A DNA stretch of 64,000 nt. Source: Sphingobium sp. SYK-6. Lineage in GTDB: Bacteria; Pseudomonadota; Alphaproteobacteria; Sphingomonadales; Sphingomonadaceae. Under the pieces are notes generated by a model that did no database searches, was not told the DNA's origin, and saw only the letters and a program-made list of their open reading frames with translations. Within the stretch, counting starts at the first letter, position 1; the number at the start of each line of letters is the position of its first letter. Below, in pieces: positions 58,401-62,464 of this stretch. Location of the stretch: NCBI RefSeq assembly GCF_000283515.1, contig NC_015976.1, positions 1,178,001-1,242,000 of the forward strand, read 5' to 3'. The translations under genes were made by a program, and so were the position numbers.

Positions 58401-60330
58401 GAAGCTGCTGAGCCTGACCGGCGTGGTTGCGGCGGACCGGGCTTATGACGGCAGCACCGTGGCGGACCTGTCCGGCGGCACACTGGTCGGTGTCGTGAAC
58501 AGCGAGGATGTGAGCTTCACCGCCGGCACGGGCAGCTTCGCGGACAAGGATGTCGGCACTTGGGCGGTCACCGCCAGCGGCTATGGCCTCGCCGGGGCCG
58601 ATGCCGGGAACTACACGCTGGTCCAGCCGAGCGTTGCTGATACTACCATCTCGGCGAAGCTGCTGAGCCTGACCGGCGTGGTTGCGGCGGATCGTGACTA
58701 TGACGGCAGCACATTGGCGGCGCTCTCGGGGGGCGCGCTGGTGGGCGTGGTTGGCAGCGAGGATGTGAGCTTCACTGCTGGCACTGGCAGCTTTGCGGAC
58801 AAGGATGTCGGGACCTGGGCAGTGACGGCGAGCGGCTATGGCCTCGCCGGTGCCGATGCCGGCAACTATACGCTGGAGCAGCCGGTGGTGGCCGACGCCA
58901 GCATCTCGGCCAAGCTCCTCAGCTTGACCGGCGTGGTCGCGGCGGATCGTGACTATGATGGCAGCACATTAGCGACGCTCTCCGGCGGTGCGCTGGTGGG
59001 CGTGGTCGGCAGCGAGGATGTGAACTTCACGGCCGGGACCGGCGCCTTCGCGGACAAGGACGTCGGCACATGGACGGTCAGCGCCAGCGGCTATGGCCTC
59101 GCCGGGGCCGATGCCGGGAACTACACGCTGGCGCAGCCGAGCGTGGCCAACCTTGCGACGATCCATCGCCTTGCCCAGGTCGTCTGGACCGGCGGCGGGG
59201 ACGGGATCAACTGGTTCGATGCCGCGAACTGGAGCGGGGGCGCGGTGCCGGACGGGGCGAATGTCGCCCGGGTCGTCCTGCCTGCCAATGTGAGCGTGAC
59301 GTTCGATCCGGGGCAGACGAGCGGCGGCGCCCATGGCGGGCCGGTCTCGATCGACTGGCTGGATACCAGCCCCGATGCCGACAGCGTTCCAAGCGCGACG
59401 GATACGACCTTCTCGATGCTGGGGGGGAGCCTGAGCGTCGCCGGCGGCCTGACGGTGGACACATTAGGACAGTCTGGCGGCGCTATCCTGGGCACGGGTG
59501 CGATCACGGTGCTCGACAGTTTCGTGCAGAGTGCCGGCTCGATCTCGGTCGGTGGTAATATCTCGATCAATCAAGGACTTGGCGATCTTTCCTTCATATC
59601 CATCTCCGGCAGGACTCTCGATCTTCGCGCTGCCGGTTCGGTGCTTGCGGGCGCGCTGACGTCGATCGGTGACACGACAGTTAGCGCGGGCGCCAAAGTG
59701 GCGCTCGGTGGACCGACGATCGTGGGCGGAACGCTGACCATCCATGCCGGTCCCGGCGCATTCGACGGCATTTCGCAGGGCCTGCCCGTGACGGTTGGCG
59801 GCGATCTGCTGATCTCCGGCAATGGGCCCATCACGCTCGACAATCCGGCCAATCATGTTGGCGGCATCATTCGCTGCGCGTCGAACGGCGGGTGGCCGCG
59901 GATCGGCGGGGTCTGCGGCGCTGGCGGCGGGGCGGGGGCGTCCGGGCGGCAGGCCGATGATCTGGTCAGCCGCTCGCTGTCCGTCGGGACGGCGGGCGAC
60001 GGCGTCTTCGCCGATGGGGGCGGGCAGGGGGCAGGTCCGGCCTTCGCGCCGTGGGGCGGCGGATCAGGCGCGGCTTCACGCGGGGGCGGCGGCTCGGCCG
60101 GTCTCATGGCCGGGGCGCAGGCCGGCGGGCTGGAGACCGTCGCGGCCTCGTTCGTGCTGGAAGGCGGTGCGCGCCTGGTGCTGCGCAACCTGCTGGGCGC
60201 GGCCGGACGGGGCGGGTCGCTCTATGTCACGGCGGATCTGGATGGCGACGATGAGGACACGCCGCATCGCTATCGGCGCATCGTCCCGCGCACCAACCCC
60301 GGCCCGGAGGTCTATTATGTCGGCAATTGA
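43444..60330 (+). CDS. giant TpsA/FHA-type exoprotein with FG-GAP-like and YDG repeats
   Basis: The ATG at 43444, preceded by GAGG six bases upstream, gives 5,628 residues; a GTG at 43438 is in frame. A signal peptide ends near KTALA. Then comes the TPS secretion domain (about residues 42-290) with the conserved NRNGILFG and a beta-helix. Residues 580-1880 hold 18 FG-GAP-like repeats, each with a core like GFSVALNAAGDRLAVGAxGDDG. Residues 1886-3620 hold three long filament modules, and 3627-5241 hold 19 repeats of 85 residues with a YDG core. The C-terminal part has a VVWTGGGDG-INW block and a glycine-rich stretch, with no autotransporter barrel. It is an adhesin-like surface protein exported by the preceding ShlB-type transporter. 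Confidence 0.9.
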   Translation: MGGVAMMGKRQSRSSRWYREASILAAIAAAGVLVGSKTALADPRGGAVVAGQASIAGEGSGRLLVTQTTDRAIVNWDSFSIGAGESAIFRQPGARSVIANRVTGADPSQILGSIQADGQVVLINRNGILFGKTSSVDAAGLVATTHDMNDAAFMAGGSVLRFENGGRSDAEIVVEGRISVRDAGLAALVAPHVRNSGLITADLGRVAIGAAKGFSVDLFGDGLISFAPGDALSQSLTDASGNPIGALIEQQGTITASGGRVLLTTSAAREIINASVNVTGIVRADSIRSEGGTIILSGAGGVAATGLLSASSAEGRGGTIAIEGQSVTLGGAVNASGASGGAVTVRADGLLSLADTVLATGTRGDGGTIDYRAARILETATGRSDASGLIGGGAISATASGSLVTSGSYRAEGLYGVGGRIDLTASEVTLLSAGLDARGRSIGGLVRVGGAFQGGKAPDISKSYFASLLGRWGDLPALASAGNLLVGSGSTIDVSSTRGAGGTAILWSQDRTTFLGSIDARGASGGSVEISSAGDLRQAALDGVQTGAGGHLLLDPKNIVIGTVDDVESWQYAGVLGAVYSGSSNPPELADSVPAALDTFDSFGEAVALNDDGTRMAVGASGDDGAANQLTGSGAVYLFSFADGNFSNGTLSGIIGKGYSGGKNVDVALLAGSDAFGNSVALNAAGDRLAVGATGDDGLAEDASGSGAVHLFSFADTSFSGGALIGTIGRGYTGAGNINIAAEAGDGFGRSVALNGAGDLLAVGAWNDSGAGNVANKSGAVYLFTFDDTSFGGGAHSGTIGYGYAGAGDLALTLDIGDYLGVSVALNDAGDRLAVGAHGDAGFGNSAATSGAVHVIGFSDTSFGGATHLGTIGKGYVGAGDTDATVVAGGDQFGYSVALSADGTRLAVGAVTDNGSTNNMASAGAVHLFTFANGNMANGTHAGLIGKGYTGGKNIDVAEIEASDLLGFGVALNGAGDRLAVGSYGDDGGTNAASGTGAVYLMRFGDGNFSGGTVAGVIGRDAWRSDIGVETLQAGDRLGIAVALNAVGDRLAVGAMYDAGALDDTPSTGAVYLFSFTDGNFSDGTLSGIVGKGYTGGKNIDIDRLATDDFFGSSLAFNAEGTRLAVGAIGDDGSDEATSNAGAVYLLDFADRDFTGGTITGIVGKGYSGASGVNDFDVGSLEDTDRFGRAVTLNAAGDRMAVGASADDGASNGVTEAGAVHLFTLDGTVALVGTIGTGYAGANDLSIALAGNDQLGNSVSLNAAGDRLAVGALGDDGSDDLTSGAGAVYLFSFADTDFTGASHIGTIGKGYAGAGSVSLSLDANDQLGIGVSLNAAGDRLAIGVPGDAGNSNTAANAGAVYLLSFTDTDFSGGTLSARIGSGYSGGKNLSPVNLEVGDRFGFSVALNAAGDRLAAGSFLDGGASNRAASSGAIYLFGFTDRDFSGGQLAGLVGNGYQRHQDIALNPRPDAADQFGISAALNSAGDRLAVGAFGDHGVAHGTTTYGAVYLFSFSDDQFSDGALEAIVGKGYTGGKNVDLASLESGDGFGFSVALNDTGNRMAVGAHGDDGFANGATGSGAVHLFSFTDDAFSNGTHSGTIGAGYVGTGDIAVTLGVSDSFGAAVALNAAGDRLAVGAYLDDGSTNLTTNAGAVYLFRFTDTDFGGGIHAGTIGSGYAGASGLPTLEDSDFFGISVALNAAGDRLAVGASGDDGSGNAASASGAVYLFSFTDADFGGGASVARIGAGYSGGKNLNLTPLEDGDQFGRSVAFNGDGNYLVAGANLDDGFGNSVQNAGAIHLFSFTDTTFSGAAHKSTIGSGYTGTWDTNIALDVDDNFGVSAALSANGLRLAAGANADDGASNAISNSGAVYLFSTERAVDGGLIYADQPEATVNVSAASLAALLAAGTNLTLQASNDISLTAALAVDNPLGDGGDLTLQAGRSILLNATSITTDNGDLSLIGNDRLANGVVDAYRDSGNAVITMASGVSINAGSGAVSIDLRDGAGKSNSGSGDITLRAITAGSLDVINSGSAGDILLQGNITTSGAQDYLSERDLKLASSTNLTVTGAATLSIDAARQVLLLTGSKIENSFSGNLTPFDAVAISSNRRSVQAAGALAGTQLEGGAIIRTAAGGAGAIDISARGGTDDSRGINLIGGSKIEALGAGAITLHGTGGSGAGTTNYGVFLTQSSEITAANGDIDVTGEAVGTGPAPGLFVFNGSLLRTTGTGNIDLTGSASGAGAGVWISSSSASVRAASGAITITASSAPGGASDFEVVSGGLLGVAGTTDITINADTVSFAGAVSGSGVLTIQPRTSGRTIGLGAGAGDLSLSAASLANIQNGFAGILIGKADAGAMTVGTGLSAFSDNLHLLSAGALAINGALSVGSNRLTLETAGGGTQSEAITAGQLLLLGTGADYTLGYGGNAVGTLAASLGTGNVLVTSGAAANLVVGTVGTTTGVTAASLSLTSSNASADIAINNAVTTTGAQDYVSERDVQLAAGTALTVSGAAMLSIDAARQVSLGASSTIENSYASDLTPFDAISIMGNRRAIADAGSLSGVEMAAGSVVRTAAGGAGNIVLSGRGGAVSGHGIAMATTATVQSLGAGNVTLTGEAVNSTSNYSGVYLSGGSGISSNLGDIEVTALASGAAGNFPALYLLGGVGASIQSSGGGDITLQGTRQTGDGEGVWIGLTGALVQTSTGDISITGASANAVRDAVRIAGAGQVLTSAGGDITITGTAAGGGAGRDVGTLSTSLLGGAGTGDITLNADTIGLAGTTTGAGILTFQPRTGGRLIGIGATGSELVISAATLATVTNGFAEIVIGNSTAGAISVGSGLATFQDHLRLIGSGGLAVGSALNVGTNRLTLDVAGATSQSAAITAAQLLLLNATGAYTLTNAGNAIGTLAADTGTIALTHGGAGDLIVGTVGTQAGIAATSAALTTTAASATLQIEEDVTTSGAQSYTATLGDISAVSGVHLLVSGKAALTMTAGTQITLTGATIENSYAGDANSFDAIVLRANDDGTSFSAAGSNHGVLLDAGALVRTAAGGGGNVDIFGRAGEGSATAIGVQINFSVVESLGAGTLTIEGHGGAGTAGSSRHGVLIHDAPTGANGGSRIESHLGDILITGTGGAATSGASNYGVAIVHNSKILSTGTGADAARITISGTGGGTGASYDNVGVRISSAATRIESIDGDIEITGRGGVNAEGTTSGNQGILMAGGAVIQSTGLGANAAAISLDGVGGGKGASGANAGVLVTGANTAILAADGDIDLLGTGGASAEGSENHGIALSAAAYVASSGTAAVTLTGQGGGKATSASATNIGIYLSSAGTYVESERGDIALTGTGGAGADGIDASHYGIQIGSGTQVRSTGTGADAAAIHLIGTGGSGTGNKRIGVYLNAEQAVLSDAGAATIIARGGGGTEGTGNDGLYVSGTGPKIASGGGEIVVDAAKGGGTGKDFNNLTGSLAVETASGRWIFYLGDPADSSFSGLASGSLPVWGANRLTLAPASVPAGNRYVFAHQPTLSVATAFSDTKTYGDVYTFPTAVLDTHFTLSGLVAASGYGNVWLQETTVNIGLSGAPLLSSAGSVADADVAGSPYDVDLAIGTLANTAGYLFATPTSSGTLTLAAKLLSLTGVVAADRAYDGGTLADLSGGALVGVVNSDDVSFTAGTGAFADKDVGTWAVTASGYGLAGADAGNYTLAQPLVADASISAKLLSLTGVVAADRAYDGSTLADLSGGTLVGVVNSEDVSVTAGIGSFADKDVGTWAVTASGYGLAGADAGNYTLAQPVVADASISAKLLSLTGVVAADRAYDGSTLADLSGGTLVGVVNSEDVSFTAGTGSFADKDVGTWAVTASGYGLAGADAGNYTLAQPSIADASISAKLLSLTGVVAADRAYDGSTLADLSGGTLVGVVNSEDVSFTAGTGSFADKDVGTWAVTASGYGLAGADAGNYTLAQPLVADASISAKLLSLTGVVAADRAYDGGTLVDLSGGTLVGVVNSEDVNFTAGTGSFADKDVGTWAVTASGYDLAGTDAGNYTLAQPVVADASISAKLLSLTGVVAADRAYDGGTVADLSGGTLVGVVNSDDVSFTAGTGSFADKDVGTWTVTASGYGLAGADASNYTLAQPVVADATISAKLLSLTGVVAADRAYDGGTVADLSGGTLVGVVNSEDVSFTAGTGSFADKDVGTWMVTASGYGLAGVDAGNYTLAQPVVANASISAKLLSLTGVVAADRAYDGSTLADLSGGTLVGVVSSEDVSFTADTGSFADKDVGTWAVTASGYGLAGADAGNYTLAQPSIADASISAKLLSLTGVVAVDRAYDGGTLADLSGGTLVGVVNSEDVNFTAGTGSFADKDVGTWAVTASGYGLAGADAGNYTLAQPSIADASISAKLLSLTGVVAVDRAYDGGTLADLSGGTLVGVVNSEDVNFTAGTGSFADKDVGTWAVTASGYGLAGADAGNYTLAQPSIADASISAKLLSLTGVVAADRAYDGGTVADLSGGTLVGVVNSEDVNFTAGTGSFADKDVGTWAVTASGYGLAGADAGNYTLAQPVVADASISAKLLSLTGVVAADRDYDGGTVADLSGGTLVGVVNSEDVSFTAGTGSFADKDVGTWVVTASGYGLAGADAGNYTLAQPVVADATISAKLLSLTGVVAADRAYDGGTLADLSGGTLVGVVNSEDVSFTAGTGAFADKDVGTWAVTASGYGLAGTDAGNYTLAQPVVADASISAKLLSLTGVAATDRDYDGSTLADLSGGTLVGVVNSEDVSFTAGTGAFADKDVGTWAVTASGYGLAGADAGNYTLAQPVVADASISAKLLSLTGVVAADRAYDGSTLADLSGGTLVGVVNSEDVSFTAGTGAFADKDVGTWAVTASGYGLAGTDAGNYTLAQPVVADASISAKLLSLTGVAATDRDYDGSTLADLSGGTLVGVVNSEDVNFTAGTGAFADKDVGTWAVTASGYGLAGADAGNYTLAQPVVADASISAKLLSLTGVVAADRAYDGSTVADLSGGTLVGVVNSEDVSFTAGTGSFADKDVGTWAVTASGYGLAGADAGNYTLVQPSVADTTISAKLLSLTGVVAADRDYDGSTLAALSGGALVGVVGSEDVSFTAGTGSFADKDVGTWAVTASGYGLAGADAGNYTLEQPVVADASISAKLLSLTGVVAADRDYDGSTLATLSGGALVGVVGSEDVNFTAGTGAFADKDVGTWTVSASGYGLAGADAGNYTLAQPSVANLATIHRLAQVVWTGGGDGINWFDAANWSGGAVPDGANVARVVLPANVSVTFDPGQTSGGAHGGPVSIDWLDTSPDADSVPSATDTTFSMLGGSLSVAGGLTVDTLGQSGGAILGTGAITVLDSFVQSAGSISVGGNISINQGLGDLSFISISGRTLDLRAAGSVLAGALTSIGDTTVSAGAKVALGGPTIVGGTLTIHAGPGAFDGISQGLPVTVGGDLLISGNGPITLDNPANHVGGIIRCASNGGWPRIGGVCGAGGGAGASGRQADDLVSRSLSVGTAGDGVFADGGGQGAGPAFAPWGGGSGAASRGGGGSAGLMAGAQAGGLETVAASFVLEGGARLVLRNLLGAAGRGGSLYVTADLDGDDEDTPHRYRRIVPRTNPGPEVYYVGN
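45175..49074 (+). repeat. 18 FG-GAP-like repeats (about 70 residues each)
   Basis: Each unit repeats a FGxSVALNAAGDRLAVGA core and a GAVYLFSFTD-type strand with a GTIGKGYTGG end. This is a beta-propeller/FG-GAP style array inside the exoprotein. Unit copies differ in residues more than the YDG array does, so it is older or less homogenised. Confidence 0.8.
54322..59166 (+). repeat. 19 tandem 255-bp (85-residue) YDG/MBG-type repeats
   Basis: The unit begins KLLSLTGVVAADRAYDG and is exactly 255 bp in the spacings checked; 19 x 255 = 4,845 bp fits the array. Copies 13-14 and 15-16 share a 315-bp perfect match at a 510-bp offset (57434-57748 and 57944-58258), and copies 8-10 share about 285 bp at a 255-bp offset. 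Such identity points to recent unit duplication. Confidence 0.9.
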
Positions 60331-60355
60331 TCGCACATCCCGGGGGACGGGTGGG

Positions 60356-61132
60356 ATGCATGGGAATCCGACCTGTCGCGCGGCATGTGGTGGCACTGCG
60401 ATCGGCGAGAGGCTCTTGCGGTTAGGGCGAATCGCCATTCAGCGCTGGCGGCCTGCAAATGGCGCTTTCCCGGTCTTCCGGTGCTCACATACCTTCAGTA
60501 CGCTGCGCGCCGGGTCCCGAAAAATCACCATTTTCGCTACGCCATCATCTGAATGTCGATCAGCCCTAGCGCTCGCGCTTCTTGCGTTCGGGTTGCTCCT
60601 TGCCCGACCGGTGCCGGCCATGGCGGCGGAGGCGCCTACCGTCGTCGCGGCCGTGCATGGGGACTGGTCGGTCCTCTGCTTCGCCGACCCCCGGGTCGTC
60701 CCGGCCTGCGAGATCGCACAGCTCGCGCGGAACCGTGGGGCCTCCGGCACTTATGTCGCCCAGTTCAGCCTCTCCTGCATGGGGGCGCAGGGGCCGTGCG
60801 GCGTGCAGCTGCTTCTGCCACCCGATGTCGATCCGGCGGAGAAGGTGCTGGTCGTCCTGGAGGAAGAAGGGCAGCCGCTCCTTGTTCCGGTCTCGGATTG
60901 CACGGCTGCGTCCTGCATGGCTGCCGGCTCGCTGCCTGCCGCCATGCTCGATGGACTGGAAGCGTCGGCAGCCTGTCGGCTCGAATATCGGGACCGGCGC
61001 GGCAGCACGCAGGCCATTCCCGTCAGCCTGACGGGCTTCGAGGCCGCCATGGCCGAGATGCTGCTTCGCAATGGCGCGGGTGATGGCGTCAGTGATGCCG
61101 ATGCCGATCAGCCTCTGGAGAAGAACCCATGA
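60356..61132 (+). CDS. IalB-family (invasion-associated locus B) secreted protein 1
   Basis: The start is uncertain. The only ATG before the signal peptide is at 60356 (258 residues), which puts about 57 residues ahead of the hydrophobic core LALALLAFGLLLARPVPAMA; a non-ATG start nearer 60500 is quite possible. The mature part has HGDWSVLCF, a cysteine-rich pattern (CEIA, SCMGAQGPCGV, DCTAASC) and a SLTGFEAAM end, as in IalB proteins. The family affects host-cell or surface interactions in Bartonella, but in environmental relatives the role is unknown. It is co-translated with IalB 2 by an ATGA overlap. Confidence 0.8.
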   Translation: MHGNPTCRAACGGTAIGERLLRLGRIAIQRWRPANGAFPVFRCSHTFSTLRAGSRKITIFATPSSECRSALALALLAFGLLLARPVPAMAAEAPTVVAAVHGDWSVLCFADPRVVPACEIAQLARNRGASGTYVAQFSLSCMGAQGPCGVQLLLPPDVDPAEKVLVVLEEEGQPLLVPVSDCTAASCMAAGSLPAAMLDGLEASAACRLEYRDRRGSTQAIPVSLTGFEAAMAEMLLRNGAGDGVSDADADQPLEKNP

Positions 61133-61701
61133 ATCGATATTCTTCCATGTCCCTCCTCACGGCCGCAGCGATCCTGCTCATTGCGCCGGTGCAGGCCGCC
61201 GAGCCCGCCGCTGCGCCGGAAAGCCGCGTGCAGCATGGCGACTGGACTCTCCTCTGTTCGCCGCGGGACGCGTTGCCGCCTTGCGAGCTGGCACAGGCGG
61301 TCACCGATCGAGCAGGCGGCAAGCCGGTCATGCGCCTGTCAATCGCTTATGGCGGCAAGGACGATCGCTATGGCGTCCAGTTCGAGGTGCCGACCGGCAT
61401 CTTCGTGCAGGGCGACGTGCCAGTGCGTCTGGGCGAGGGGCAGCCTTTGCCCGGTTTCCGCGTCACCCGGTGCGAGACGACGGGCTGCTTCATTGACCGG
61501 ATCATGGCGCGAAAGGAGCTCGATCCCTTCTTTGGCAGCGAGAAAGGCGCGATCGCGCTGAGGACCAGCGCTGGCGAACCGATGGTGATCCCGCTGTCCT
61601 TCAAGGGCTTCGCTGACGGGATGCGGGCGATGGAGGAGCGCAACCGGACCTGGGCGAAAGGCAAGGGTGGCAAGGCCGATGCCGCGCCGTCCCGGCCGTG
61701 A
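61129..61701 (+). CDS. IalB-family secreted protein 2
   Basis: The product is 190 residues. A signal peptide ends near VQAAEP. The mature protein has HGDWTLLCSPRDALPPCELAQ, a central beta-sheet stretch with GVQFEVPTGIFVQGDV, the RCETTGCFID cysteine pair, and SFKGFADGM near the end, giving the IalB domain. It overlaps IalB 1 by four bases and is followed by a winged-helix regulator. The pair may form a periplasmic complex or serve surface-protein display; neither is shown. Confidence 0.88.
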   Translation: MNRYSSMSLLTAAAILLIAPVQAAEPAAAPESRVQHGDWTLLCSPRDALPPCELAQAVTDRAGGKPVMRLSIAYGGKDDRYGVQFEVPTGIFVQGDVPVRLGEGQPLPGFRVTRCETTGCFIDRIMARKELDPFFGSEKGAIALRTSAGEPMVIPLSFKGFADGMRAMEERNRTWAKGKGGKADAAPSRP

Positions 61702-61729
61702 TGCGCTTCCGCCCATCGGGAGGCGGACC

Positions 61730-62320
61730 ATGAGCGAGGAAACGCCGCTGGAGGAAGAACTGCGCTATCATCAGCTCGCCGAGCTGCTGCGTTGCGCGGC
61801 GGAGGCGGTGACCACTGCCCGCTGTCTCCTCGAGCAGACCCGCTATGCGATCTCGCCTTTCGCCCTGGATGCCTTCGCGGCGACGGCCCCGCTGGAATCC
61901 TTCTCGACATTCCTCAAGCGGCAGCAGGAGGCGGCGGGCGCAGCACCGCCCGCCGGCCTGCCGCCTGCCATCCCGCCCCGGCCGAGTGGCGCGTGGCAGG
62001 ATGTGCTGTGGCACGGCCATGTGCCCGAGCGGATCTGCGAATGCCTGCCGCCCGTCGGCCTTGCCTGCGCGCGCGTGCTGCTCCGGCTGATGGAGGAGCC
62101 GGGGCGCTCCGTGCCGGTCCGGGAGCTTGGCGCCGCCGCGGGAACGCGGTCGAGCTCCACGAGCGTCGTCAAGGTCTATGTCTGCCGCCTTCGCAGCGCG
62201 CTGGCGCGGCAGGGCATTTCTCCCGCCGTGATCGAAACGGTCTCGCGCAGCTACAGGCTGCGGCCGGACGGGCTGGTGTCGCTCAGCCAGTTGCTCGCGG
62301 CGCGACGGCCGGCCGCCTGA
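61730..62320 (+). CDS. winged-helix transcriptional regulator (OmpR/trans_reg_C-like)
   Basis: GGGAGG six bases before the ATG sets the start (196 residues). The N-terminal half is helical without a receiver domain or an aspartate acceptor. The C-terminal part from about residue 115 has the trans_reg_C layout: a LLRLMEEPGRSVPVRELG helix, then SVVKVYVCRLRSALARQGISPAVIETVSRSYRL, with the expected wing. It could regulate the adhesin, IalB or TonB-receptor genes around it. Signal and target are unknown. Confidence 0.78.
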   Translation: MSEETPLEEELRYHQLAELLRCAAEAVTTARCLLEQTRYAISPFALDAFAATAPLESFSTFLKRQQEAAGAAPPAGLPPAIPPRPSGAWQDVLWHGHVPERICECLPPVGLACARVLLRLMEEPGRSVPVRELGAAAGTRSSSTSVVKVYVCRLRSALARQGISPAVIETVSRSYRLRPDGLVSLSQLLAARRPAA

Positions 62321-62464
62321 TCCGCGCCGGGCGCGCAGCTGGCGCCCAGCTCCGGCGAGCAGTCCACAAGTCACTGTCACCGTTCCGTCACGAAAATGGC
62401 GCGAGAGTGTAAAGAAGCCCTCCTAACGGCGCTCCCGAGAAGAAAATCCAGGGGGCAGATTATC

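Noticed and set aside
54322..59166. CRISPR array
   Set aside because: The periodic 255-bp units are coding repeats in one open frame, with no short repeat-spacer structure and no cas genes.
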